A stretch of DNA of 20,331 nt from Conidiobolus coronatus NRRL 28638 (GCA_001566745.1 KQ964498.1:69361-89691), one strand, 5' to 3'; shown: positions 9,648 to 19,917, numbered from the stretch's first letter. The notes: generated by a model from the sequence alone, not told the origin. A program made the numbers and translations.

Positions 9648-11705
9648 TTATGAGAAAAACTCTTTTTTCAAAGATTTTTTGTTGATTTTGCCCATTGCAT
9701 TTTTGGGGATCTCTTGACCAGATTTAAGAATTATATAAAGAGTAGGAACTTTATAAGGAGCTAGGTGCTTTTTGCCCCATTCTTTTAACATAGACTCTGA
9801 AGTATTTTCATCTTTCAAGCTAACAATGGCTGCAACTTTCTCTCCCCATTCCTGATCTTCCACACCAAGTACTGCTATGTCTTGAACAAAATCTGATTCC
9901 AAGTATGTTTTTTCGATTTCTAATGCAGATACTTTATATCCGCCTGTTTTAATAATATCTACTGAAGTTCTTCCTAAAATTTTATAGTGGCCCGTTTCTG
10001 AATTGATACTTGCAGTGTCTCCTGTTTTGAACCATCCATCTGATTCAAACGTATCTCTTGTTGCCTCAGGCCTATTGAAGTATTCTTTGAATACAGATGG
10101 ACCTTTAATCTGAAGCTCTCCAGCTTCATCAGAGTTTTCAATTATCCTCTGCTTTAATGGTAAATTTTCTTCAGTTATGGGACGTACAATTCTAACTTGC
10201 ACGCTAGGAAAAGGAAAACCAACATGGCCTTCAAGTCGTTTTGAATTGCTCTGATTGTATGGATTGGTTAATGCCATTCCAATTTCTGACATACCGTATC
10301 TTTCTAACAAGGTATGTCCTGAGATATTCTTCCATTTTTGCAAAATTGGTCCAGGAAGAGCTGCTGATCCTGATACCATTAAACGAAACTGATTGAAGCA
10401 GCTTTTATATTTACTTTGATCTTTTTCTGAAAGAGTTTCGAAATATTGAATCAGCTTTGAGTATATAGTTGGTACTGCCATAAATAAAGTCAAATCCTGG
10501 CGAGGATCTTTGAATCTTTGCCAAACTTTTTCAGCATTGAACTTTTGTAAAAATTCTACAGCGCCTCCATTGTACAAAATAGTATTTAATGCCTAAGTTA
10601 AATAAGTTAGTACCTTTCAAGTTATTTAATAGATAATGTAGTATACATTGATGACTCCCTAAATATGTAAATATTAATAAAATGATATGAAATAATGTTA
10701 TGTTATATTACATGGACATGGTGCAAAGGAAGTGGATGTAATATTTTATCTGTATCCTTATATTCCCAGGCTTCTGTTAATGCCTTATATTGTGCATTCA
10801 AGTTTCCGTGTGTAAGAACTACCCCTTTAGGCTTTCCAGTGGTACCACTAGTATAAATAATCAGTGCCCCTCTACTCTCATTATAAGAGTCAGTTTTTGA
10901 TGGTAAAGTTGGCTAAGTAGAACATTAGTTTTATATTTAAAGTGTTATAATACAATTAAAAATAGTGCTTAGGAATAAACAATTAGACTGTAATAAAGGT
11001 TACTTACTGCGTCAGAGCTAGATAAATCTGGGACTGTGAATTGAATTCCAACTTTCTTTGCAATAGGCTCCAATTTGGATTCAAAGTTCTTGTGTGCAAG
11101 AGCAATATAAGCTTGTGAGTCTTTAAGAGTATACTCTAACTCTTCTTGAGGGTGGGAGACGCCTATAACACGGTTAAAAATAGCGCTTTCATAAAATAGC
11201 TAGCTTACTTAATGGAACCGCAATGCCACCAGCTGCCCAAATTGCCCATTGAGTAACTACATAGTCATAGGTGTTATTAAAAAGATAAGCAACTCTAGCT
11301 TCTTTTAAATCTCTAAATATATTATTAAGAAAAATAAAATATCTTGAAAGGATTAATATTACGTTTTTGTTAGCTGATTTTTTAATTTTTCAACATCGGA
11401 TAGTAACTTCAAATAGCAAAAATTTTTATTTTCTGAAATTATTGCAGTGGAGGGATGATCGATAGAAGCTTTCTCAAACGCTTTGTTAAATATTGGCAAA
11501 TTAGGAAGCCCTAAATCTTATATTTAGTATTAAATAAAAACAAAAGTAAAACTCTGACCTTGGTAATAGCGAGTCAATATCAAATTAATGCTACTGCTTT
11601 TTGAAATGGCTTTGTTATTTCTAATAAATATTATGATAATTAACCTTAAAAAATATATTTTCAAAATATTCTCTACCTTAATAGATTTACCTGTTTAAAC
11701 AGCAT
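9648..11705 (-). CDS. ACSF3-like acyl-CoA synthetase (mitochondrial malonyl-CoA synthetase)
   Basis: Member of the ANL adenylating family; its closest resemblance is to ACSF3, which activates malonate (and methylmalonate) to the CoA ester in mitochondria, feeding mitochondrial fatty acid synthesis. Exons on the minus strand: 11705-11677, 11620-11559, 11510-11363, 11312-11209, 11162-11008, 10912-10712, 10658-10647 and 10592-9648; 551 residues (human ACSF3 576). The first 30 residues are basic, Ser-rich and lack acids, as in a mitochondrial presequence. Motifs: [11 protein letters not shown] at 186-196 (ATP loop), LPLHHVHGVIN at 227-237, MAVPTIY near 275-281, [11 protein letters not shown] at 335-345, KRLEGHVG at 355-362 with the Arg expected to meet the malonate carboxylate, GWFKTGD at 423-429, and the hinge/[11 protein letters not shown] region to 464. 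The catalytic Lys is Lys 539 in GKINKK. No peroxisomal C-terminal tripeptide. One exon is 12 nt. Substrate is inferred from family resemblance. Confidence 0.9.
10647..10658 (-). other. 12-nt micro-exon encoding Gly-Val-Ile-Asn in the ACSF3-like gene
   Basis: Flanked by introns 10711-10659 (GTAATA...TTTAG) and 10646-10593 (GTATAC...CTTAG with a TACTAAC branch site). Both are phase 0. Including the four codons restores the conserved HHVHGVxN motif of the ANL core; skipping it would delete four residues in frame. Confidence 0.8.
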
Positions 11706-12011
11706 TTATATTTATTCACTAGTTAAAAGTTTAAAAGTAATAAAATTGATTCTATTTGTATACAAATTCAAAAATTCGAAGTAATATTAGGTTACTATTA
11801 AAGACAATTAATTTTTCAAATTCAAACTTGTTTAACTTTTGTAGCAAAAATAAGTGATGTCATCTTCATCCCATAATTGAATGATATGCTTTATCATTAT
11901 ATAGATAGGTGAATCAAATGGAATATAAAAATAAATATCTCAATTTTCTCATTAATAATTAGTACATTAAATATTATATGACCATTTTTTAACTTTATTC
12001 TAATAATTTAA
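11706..12011. promoter_or_regulatory. Shared upstream region of two divergent genes (ACSF3-like and INTS9)
   Basis: The 306 bases separate the start codons of the minus-strand ACSF3-like gene and the plus-strand INTS9 gene, so both promoters must lie here or overlap transcribed leaders. I recognise no specific factor-binding site. Confidence 0.5.
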
Positions 12012-14454
12012 ATGGATTTTTCTTCTCAGTTTACAGTTATTCCATTACCATTTCCAAACCTATCAAATAACAGCGATTACCAAAATGAATCACCAGCTAG
12101 CTGCTATTTGGTAAAGCTGTCTAACAGCATAAATATATTGTGTGACTGTCCACTTGATCTCAAACAAGCTTATTCAATCAATATTGAGATGGATAGCTCA
12201 GCTCTTGTCCCTTCTCAGCATAATATGATCACAGATTGGTCATATGGTCCACAAACAATTGATCTAAATGCCTATGTTACTAAACCTAGAGACTCAACTT
12301 ACAGCTTATTTCCTTGGATTATCCTCCCTAAATGGGACCTTGTGGACTTTGGAACTTTGGATTATATATTGGTATCAAATCATCATTTAATTACGGCGCT
12401 GCCTTATATAACAGAATATACTAACTTCAAAGGGCAAGTTTTGGCAACAAGTCCTATAAAGCACTTTGCAAGGTAATTTGCTTTATTTAACGCCATTTTC
12501 TTCTCTCACTATTTACTAGATGGTTACTATTTGACTTGATTGCAAATATTCCTAAACATCCGATTGATGCTGAAAAACTTGATGAACTAGGAATTGACTA
12601 CATGTAAGACTGATATTAACTTAAATGCTTCGTTAAATTAACCTAGTTTTAGAAATAATTTCAATCATATTCATACCCCGTTTACTACAAACGATATTGA
12701 AGAATGTTTAAGCAAAGTAACATGGGTTGCTTTTAACCAAAGAATTCCTATGTCAAGTCACGATCTTGAAGACTACTTTGAGGCTTTTAGCTCTGGTTTC
12801 CAAATCGGAGCCAGTAACTGGTTGATAAATACAACTAATGCAAAGGTAATTTAAATTTTCGATTTTTAATATTAATTTCTAAAACTCTTTATAGATTGGC
12901 TACATTTCAACTTCAGCTTCCAAAAACTTTTTTCAAAGCGAATTTGTTAACTGTAACATTGACAAAACATTATTCCAAAGATGTGACCAATTATTGATAT
13001 CTAACTTGCACTTTTCATTACCATATTTTAACTCTAAAAAATTTGATGAGCTAAGCTATGGTCAGAACTATAATGAGCTTGAGCAAGTGATTGATGAACT
13101 TAGCTCAAAGATGGCAAACATAATTTTCCCTGTTGAAATGGATGGAACTTTATTCAACTTGCTCAATATTGTATATGAGTGGGGTAAGAAAAAGAATCGT
13201 TTGAATAAAACCAAAATCTTCTTCATATCTAAGAATGCACACCAGTGGGCTCAATTAACTCATAAGTGCTTTGAGTGGGTAAATCAAAAGAACCAAAATC
13301 AATATTTGTTTCACGCCATAAGCACTTCTTCAGCTGAAATACCGCCAATATCTACCATTTTAATCGAATTCAGCGAATGGGTGTTGAAGAATCTTCACTT
13401 TTATGAAGATGTAACTGCTGAAGCAATTCAAATTCTTCACACTAACCCCAATTTTCAGTATATTGCTTTTTGTGACCACCCTTCATTTAAATCTGGTAGA
13501 TGCTATCAGTTAGTTAAATGTATTGCACTTTATTCTCCCCCTGGAAGACCTCATAGCGTTATATTCACAGATGGAAGGTTCGATGCCCGATATTATAAAG
13601 ACGCAAGGTTCAATATGGGGAGCCTGAGGTCTTATTTCCTCCCCTTGGATCCCACATTTGACGAAAATCTAGTATCATCACTTATTGACTACTTGCCTAA
13701 TCCACCCCAAATCCTTATTGAGGAAAGTAACGCAAGATTAATGAAAGATTTTAGTTTAAAATCATCTCTATCTGCTACTATCAAATATTTATCTGCTAGC
13801 CTTCCCAATGTTATCACATTAGACTCACCACATACTACTGCACTTGCAGAGCCTTCTCTATTATCCTCACTCTCTGGTAAATGGCTTTACCATCGCCAGT
13901 TAATGACATCTTTTCAAGGGCTTTGTAATCTGGAAAATAGAAATCAAATTCATTTAACCACTTTTAACACACTTCCAAAATTCAATTCAAATATAACATA
14001 TCAGTCACCTCCAATATGGGCCACAGTATCACTTTCGGATTTAATAGAAGCTCTCAATCAGGTAATATTATTACCAACTATTTATTATCTTACTAACTTT
14101 AACTATTAGATGGAGTATGGATCTATTAATAAAGAAAAGTTTTCAGTTTTGCCCAGTTCTTCTACTCCTGGTCTTACTGGCATTCGTAATGGTGCATCTA
14201 ATCATTCAGATAGCGAAGAAAACGGCACTATTAACGAGTATTCTATGGATGATATTTTCAATGAATCTTATAGACTCACTTTCTCTGGAATGTCCTCGTC
14301 GATTCACCATAGAGATCCATGTATACTAGTAGAATGCCAAAAACATACACAATTAGTTCAGTCAATTAGATCCCTCAGCTCTAACAGACAGCTATCAAAC
14401 GAAATATTTGACTATATACAAAAAGTGACTATAAATTTTAACCAACAGGTATAA
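12012..14454 (+). CDS. INTS9: Integrator complex subunit 9 (INTS9)
   Basis: INTS9 is the catalytically dead partner of the INTS11 endonuclease in the nuclear Integrator cleavage module, which trims snRNA 3' ends and attenuates transcription. Exons: 12012-12472, 12520-12603, 12653-12845 (alternative start 12647), 12895-14061 and 14110-14454, giving 749 residues (human 658). The metallo-beta-lactamase core starts with a LCDCPLDL strand at 43-50. The loop at 122-133 (SNHHLITALPYI) aligns with SNYHCMMALPYI of animal INTS9, in place of the HxHxDH zinc motif of active enzymes. FSSGFQIGASNWLI in exon 3 and ISTSASK at the start of exon 4 match conserved INTS9 segments. The beta-CASP part includes FPVEMDGTLFNLL and FCDHPSFKSGR (about 438-448). 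The last exon, after an acidic Ser-rich insert, has an ILVECQKHTQLVQ...DYIQKV segment like the INTS11-binding C-terminal domain. A poly(A) signal follows 8 nt after the stop. CPSF100/CFT2 is the main alternative, but the sequence is closer to INTS9. Confidence 0.88.
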
Positions 14455-15543
14455 ACAACTAAATAAACTAGCCACTGTTTTGTTCTTTATTTATACAAAA
14501 TATAATACTATACGCTACTATAAAAGGTTAGAAACAATATCTTTTATAGTTTTATATTTATTATACTATCATCTGAAGATATATATATATAAGCTAATAT
14601 TTATGATTAGAGACATAGTGCTTAATTTACATTTTTATATAAATCCTGCTCAATAAACTATTTAAACTTATCTAGTTGCAAATGATCTTTATTATAAACA
14701 CTTAATAGATTTTAATTAAATGTCTGTAATTTGCATATAATACAATATTCTAAATTTTTTATACATTCAAAAGCTCATTTCATAAATCTTATTTAGAAAT
14801 TTAAATTCGCGGTACTAAAAGTTTAACATTTCTTTAATCAAGGCACTTACTGATAAAGATGCTTTAAAATAAATTTCATACTTACTAGCTTAATATTAAT
14901 TCCAATATTAACAGCTCCATCAAGAATTCGATCAAACTCACCAATAAGTTATCGACACTTGTTATTTAAAAGCTATAAATATAAAACTGATCATCCTTAT
15001 CTTAATCTGATTAGTGCTCAATAGTTGGATTATGTGCAATTTCTAATTTTATCAATCAAATACACATTATGTGTTACTTTAAATTGTAATCATATTCTTA
15101 CCATTAATATAATCTACCATTATAACAAGCCAATCATATTATATATTTTAATTTAGCTTAGATCAAATTTAACCATATACTATTTGATATAAACTATCTT
15201 TTAAAATAATAAATTATACATACGCTGCAGGAAGCAACATGTATTCGCCTTTACTAAATTGCAGAACGTTTTTTGAATAATATATGATGAAACTCAGCCT
15301 TGGTGTAATTGTTCTAAACTTTGTAGATTATAATAACTGTGATAATGGCAAATTTGAAATTAATTGAAATAAATACTGTGCATTGATCCGATTCTTATCA
15401 ATGATTGGTTTACCCCATTTCTATTTTTAGTGATTGTTGAATCTGATGAATGTATAAATTAAGGAAGTGGCCGTTTTTACTCAATCCATTTTGTATTATA
15501 TAATCTAATATTAATCTAATCTAATTTACTTAAAAATAACACA
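14455..15543. other. AT-rich intergenic region
   Basis: No supportable gene on either strand. Just before the next gene a TAATC/TAATCTAAT-like short repeat occurs near 15500-15530 and probably lies in its 5' leader. Otherwise I see nothing specific. Confidence 0.45.
14462..14467 (+). terminator. Poly(A) signal AATAAA of INTS9
   Basis: AATAAA begins 8 nt after the INTS9 stop codon; a second copy lies near 14653. Either could serve as the 3' end signal. Confidence 0.35.
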
Positions 15544-16138
15544 ATGACTATTCAAAATTATACAGATTTCAGAGGCGATGACCATACAAAAAATGGACAC
15601 TGGAATGATCCTCCTTCAGTTATTTTCTCTTCAAAAACCCCTTCAAATAGCTCTTCAAGCACAGATATCAACTCGCAATTAACAAATGCTCAAATTAAGG
15701 CTATTGATGAAGATTTTAAGCAGGGTTTAAATATCTTATCTCCAATTTGTGCACAGGTAATTTGTCCTTGCTCTCTTTACCTTTATCATTAACTAATAAT
15801 ATTCTAGGCTATTGATAAGAAAATACTACTTGATACCGAACAAAGATTGAATATTTTATTTAGTTGGTTAAATCAATTTAAAACTGAGCAAGCCACTCCC
15901 TCAGTTTCGGATATTGTTTGCTTAACTAAATTACAAGAATTTTGTCAAGGTAATTTTACTAATGTGCATAATTTTATTTTACTAATATTTTTATAAAATA
16001 GCCATTACCAATAGAAATTATGAGACTTGCTATGCTATTCAAACTGAGTTAATTACTCTTCAGTTAGGAAGTGATTTGACAAAAACTTGGGTTGGTTTAA
16101 AGCGATATGCCGATTTATATAAAAAACATTTTCAATAA
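15544..16138 (+). CDS. SRA1-domain protein (stand-alone SRA1/Sec31 C-terminal-type helical domain)
   Basis: Exons 15544-15756, 15808-15949 and 16002-16138 (phases 0 and 1) give 163 residues. Residues 1-45 are polar and disordered (DPPSVIFSS, then Ser-rich). Residues about 50-163 form a helical bundle like the SRA1 family: a first helix with a Pro-containing break, a short helix pair with an ITNRNYETCYAIQ-type turn, and the signature WVGLKRY at 148-154, which corresponds to WMVGVKRL in animal SRA1 protein. The same domain ends yeast Sec31, but here it stands alone as in animal SRA1 (a nuclear receptor/RNA coregulator with a fold like Prp18). Its role in fungi is not established. The stop codon lies within an AATAAA hexamer. 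The family call is fairly good; function is open. Confidence 0.75.
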
Positions 16139-16139
16139 A
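16134..16139 (+). terminator. AATAAA overlapping the SRA1-domain stop codon
   Basis: The TAA stop at 16136-16138 is inside the hexamer. No other canonical AATAAA follows in the next 100 bases, so this copy may serve as the cleavage signal. Confidence 0.3.
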
Positions 16140-17312
16140 TATTAGCAATATAAAATAATTCAAGGTATATTTACACTTTCATAGCTCGTATATTTAAATT
16201 TCAGCGCTCTCTAAACATATTGATAAAATTTTATGATATTAAACAGATATATAGCTAATTAATATAGTAAAAATTCCACAGACTTGTATTACCATCTAGC
16301 TTCCTCTTACTTGAATATAATAACAGTATCTGGGATTTTTTATAATATATATTAAACTAGTTTGATAAATACAATCTGAGACGCTGTTTTAGCATCAAAA
16401 ACAAGCTTTTTATAAATATAGCGTTTTAGCTATATTTGATAATAAGATTTAGATAAATTTACTAGGAAAGTCATGTAATTTTGTGTTAAAAATAGCAATA
16501 TTTTATATACTGAAACTTTAGTTTTATAATTAAACATTGAACAAATTTACAGTAATAACATATATCACAAATTATGATAACGTTTTTATTTTAATAGCTA
16601 TACTAGGTATCATTAACTTCAATCTATCACCAATAGAGTTTTCAATACTAGTTATCCAATTTATAATGCATATTATAATTATATAAGTATTAAAGTGCTA
16701 TATGAATTGATTGATAATCATATTTTATAAACTCTAACATTTTGAACTAGATATATATAACCTTAACTATTGCTAATTATAATTAAATTTTGTTGTTTAT
16801 AAAGTGTTAGCTGCTACAAGTTTTAAAACTTCAAACCGGAATATTTTGATTAATTAGCAATATTATAGTATAGCTATACTAGAATCTTGAGTTTTATGCC
16901 GTAAATTAGGTATAAAAATATATTATATTGCAACTCATATTACTCTATTTGCTATCTATTTAAATTTAAAAAACTTTCTTAAACTTTAATATGATTTATG
17001 TAGAAGGTAAACTAATGAATATATTATAGCCTTGGATATCATAACAGATTAAAAGTAATTGCTGAAGTGCTATTAATATATAATTCATAAAGGATTTATA
17101 TCTTAAATATATGAATAGTAACATATTTATTATATAGAGATAATTGTAAGCCAGTCTATAATTAAACAGTTAGGAGCGATGAGGTTGATTATTATGTTAA
17201 AGTGACGCGTAGATAGCTAAAAGCAGTAAATAAATTACTTGCATTTTAATTGAATAATATTTGGAGAGCGATAGTTGAATGGCATTAAATTGTTAAATTA
17301 CATAAATTAAAG
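16139..17312. other. AT-rich intergenic region
   Basis: About 1.2 kb with no supportable gene on either strand and no clear repeat. It is bounded by two gene 3' ends (plus-strand SRA1-domain gene, minus-strand acidic protein), so it should hold both 3' UTRs. Confidence 0.45.
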
Positions 17313-18185
17313 TTAATTAAAGCATAAAAATTCTGAGGGTACTAATGTTCTCCTGTGCCTGCGCGGATAAGGGTGTTTAGCGATAGGACGAGGAATACGA
17401 CATTTAAATTTTAGGTTAAGGTTTGTGAACAATATTTTGCTAATGTGTGCATCTTGTAAGCTGATTCCTGCTGTTATAAATAAAAATAATTAGATATATG
17501 CGGCTAATTATTATATAAATTTACCTAGTCCCTGTTGGTGATTTGAGAGTGAATCGCTTGAATTAATCTGTGGGATTTCAACATGAATGGACTCAACTGG
17601 CTCATTTTCAGGAAAAGGAATTTCTCCAAAAGAAATATCTGATTTATCTTCTTTTATAGGGCTAAATTCTGGAGAATCGATGGCTGAAAATTCAATGTCG
17701 TCATTCAATGGAAAACTAGGTTCATATGCAGGTTCGGCTAAAAACGTTTATTACTAATAAGTCAATAAAAATATTAATCTGTATACCAATATCAGCTGGC
17801 ATATACTCAATTTCAAATTCATCAGCAGTATAGCGATTAAATTGGCTAGTGCTGATATCTGGGTGACTAGTAACTTTGTTCTGATCTAAATTATTCAAAG
17901 TAGCAGAATTTGTGATGTCTTTAACTAAATGCCCTTGTGCAGTATTTTCATTTTTTAAGATATTTTTGTACGCGTTTACTAAATATTTTATATAGAATTA
18001 TGTTAAGAAATATAAATAAATAAAATAATATAATTGCAATAAATACCATTTTCTGGATCAGAAGATTTAAATGAATTAGAAACAAACGCGCTCTTTACTG
18101 AGTTTGGATTGTTTACTGTACCAGGAATACTGGAACTGTTTTCTTTATTTAGGGAAATATCATTATTAAATCGTCTATGAGACAT
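17313..18185 (-). CDS. Acidic KEN-box protein, possible securin-like cell-cycle regulator
   Basis: Minus-strand exons 18185-18047, 17978-17787, 17737-17525 and 17470-17313 (all introns phase 1) give 233 residues. The family is not recognised with certainty. A KEN box (LNKENSSS, KEN at 14-16) sits near the N terminus, a typical APC/C degradation signal. The middle is polar. Residues 100-165 are acidic with DEFEIEYMP (99-107), DDIEFSAIDSPEF and SP dipeptides that suit CDK phosphorylation. An N-terminal KEN box plus an acidic C-terminal region with an E-I-E-aromatic-x-P segment recalls securin (Pds1/Cut2), the separase inhibitor, whose orthologues are barely conserved in sequence; other APC/C substrates are equally possible. 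The last exon encodes a basic tail (KCRIPRPIAKHPYPRRHRR) and is GC-richer than its surroundings. If intron 3 were retained, translation would end at once after GLGKFI. The last acceptor is a CAGCAG tandem. Confidence 0.6.
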
Positions 18186-18405
18186 TTTAATAAATTATAT
18201 AAGCAGGATGAGAGTTGAAGACTTGATAAGGAGAGTATTTAAATTATTTTTGTTTCCACATTGCCAATTTATTCTATGGGATTCGAAAATGATGATTGAT
18301 TGATTAGATTATTTTTCATTATCTTAAGCAGATAATTATGATTTGATCACTTCACAATCTTAACAAGGTTGCTAAGATAAATTTCATACCACCTAAAATT
18401 CAAAA
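18186..18405. promoter_or_regulatory. Shared divergent promoter region of the KEN-box gene and QCR2, with a CCAAT box
   Basis: Only 220 bases separate the two start codons. A CCAAT pentamer lies at 18264-18268, about 140 bases upstream of the QCR2 ATG, and a TGATTGATTGATT run follows near 18294-18307. CCAAT bound by the HAP/NF-Y complex is a known activator site of respiratory-chain genes in fungi; its use here is inference. Confidence 0.35.
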
Positions 18406-19836
18406 ATGTTGACTCGTTCATTAAAGCAAATCAAATCTGTTAACTTGGCTACTAGAGGATACGCCACCTCTGCTTCATCAATCAACATCGCCTCTACTCA
18501 ATCAGGAGTTAAGATCGCCTCTCAAGATAGCAACTCTCCTATTTCTACCATTTCTCTCATCACCAAGGCTGGTAGTAGATACGATGGCAACAACTTAGGT
18601 CTCAGTCACTACTTGAAGAGCTTCTCCTTCAAGGTATAATTTCATTTCCATTTGTATAATTTTTTCTAATCATTTATAATTTTAATTTTAATTTGATCAA
18701 ATAGGCTACTGATAAGCGCACTGGTTTCAGTATGATTCGTGAAACCGAACTTCAAGGTGGTAGTTTGTCTGTCTCTAACACTCGCGAACATTTAATTTAC
18801 ACTGCTCAATTCTTCCGCGAAGATGCCTCTTACTTCATTAAGCTTTTAGCTCAAGCCGCTACCAAGGGCAAGTACCACCATTATACTTTTGCTGAAGTCA
18901 ACAAGCAAGTTGCTTTCGAAAGCTCTGCTGCTTCTTTAGAAGCTCACTTATTAGATCAAGCTCATCAAGTTGCTTTCCGTAATGGATTAGGCAATCCTGT
19001 TTTAGCTCAACCTACCAACAGAGTTACTATAGATGCTATTGAAAACTTTGCTCAAGCTACCATTGGTGCTGACTCCACTTTACTTGTTGCCAACAACGTT
19101 GATGCCGATCTCCTTGTTAGCGAAGCTTCTGAGCAATTTGAAGGTGTCCCCACTGCCGCTTCTGTTGCCTCTTCAGTCTCTCAATACTTCGGTGGTGAAA
19201 GTCGTCAAGCTATTGCTGGTCCTCTTTCCCATGTTACTGTTGCTTTTGAAGGTGCCTCTATTTCCTCCAACGAATACCCCGTTTTCCAAGTCCTTCGCCA
19301 AATTTTAGGCGGTAGCAAATACGTCAAATGGGGCAATGGATCTTCTTCTTTATCCCAAGTTGCTCAATCTAATGGTTCCCAAGCCTCTGTTGAAGCTTTC
19401 AACTTTAGCTACAGCGATGCTGGTTTATTCGGTTTAGTTTTATCTGCCCCCCACACTCAAATTTCCGCTTTAACTCAATCTGCTCTCTCTGAAGTCAGCA
19501 AATTAGGTTCTCAAGTTTCTGAACAAGCCTTAAAGAGAGCTATTTCTCAAGCCAAATTCGAAATTTTATCTGCCTCCGAAAATCAACTTGCCTTCAACCA
19601 CCAAATCGGTTTACAATTTATTCCCCAAGGTGCTCAAGTTTCTGATGTAATCTCTCAATTAAACAACGTCTCTGCTGCTGATGTTCAAAAGGTAATATTT
19701 AATTTTTAATTCATATTTTCTCATACTAATATTTAAAAATTTTTAGTTGGTTAAGAAGCTTGGAGAATCTAAGACCACTTTAGCTGCTTTCGGTGATCTC
19801 ACTCAATTACCCTATGCTGACCAACTTAAACTCTAA
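18406..19836 (+). CDS. QCR2: Ubiquinol-cytochrome c reductase core protein 2 (complex III)
   Basis: Core subunit 2 of mitochondrial complex III, a non-catalytic M16-type peptidase homologue facing the matrix. Exons 18406-18633, 18705-19691 and 19747-19836 (both introns phase 0) give 434 residues, in the usual 370-450 range. Residues 1-25 are a basic, acid-free presequence with RGYATSAS as a plausible cleavage region. The body shows ISLITKAGSRYD and GLSHYLKSFSFK, the latter where catalytic relatives have their HxxEH zinc motif, here without the zinc ligands; then TRTGFS-like, RETELQGGSLSVSNTREH, and a second M16 domain with SHVTVAFEGASISSNEYP, LRQILGGSKYVKWG and FNFSYSDAGLFGLVL. Codons are more biased (GCC, ACC, AAG, CGT) and the DNA clearly GC-richer than neighbours, as expected of a highly expressed gene. 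A stable hairpin lies in the 3' UTR. Confidence 0.93.
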
Positions 19837-19860
19837 ATGAATAAATATCGATCTTACTAT

Positions 19861-19892
19861 GAAGTAGAACTAGCTAATCGCTAGTATACTTC
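19861..19892 (+). other. 12-bp-arm hairpin in the QCR2 3' UTR
   Basis: GAAGTA, GA and ACTAGC pair with GCTAGT, A and TACTTC around a 5-base loop, with a small internal loop between the two six-base arms. It sits 25 nt after the stop codon and 20 nt before the AATAAA at 19912. It could affect mRNA stability or 3' processing. Confidence 0.5.
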
Positions 19893-19911
19893 GATCAACC
19901 ACTTTTTATTA

Positions 19912-19917
19912 AATAAA
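19912..19917 (+). terminator. Poly(A) signal AATAAA of QCR2
   Basis: The hexamer is 76 nt past the stop codon and follows the 3' UTR hairpin. Confidence 0.45.

Noticed and set aside
10752-10760. GTATCCTTA on the plus strand, resembling a U12-type GT-AG donor
   Set aside because: It is antisense inside a conserved coding exon of the minus-strand ACSF3-like gene and has no role there.
14117-14329. Second plus-strand frame in the last INTS9 exon
   Set aside because: Out-of-frame shadow; the INTS9 frame continues the C-terminal domain.
17341-17400. GC-rich patch considered as a tRNA or other structured RNA
   Set aside because: No cloverleaf, no T-loop GTTCRA motif in the right place, and the patch is open in the frame of the last exon of the KEN-box gene.
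19033-19308. Leu-rich open frame inside QCR2
   Set aside because: Frame-shifted shadow of a biased, highly expressed gene.
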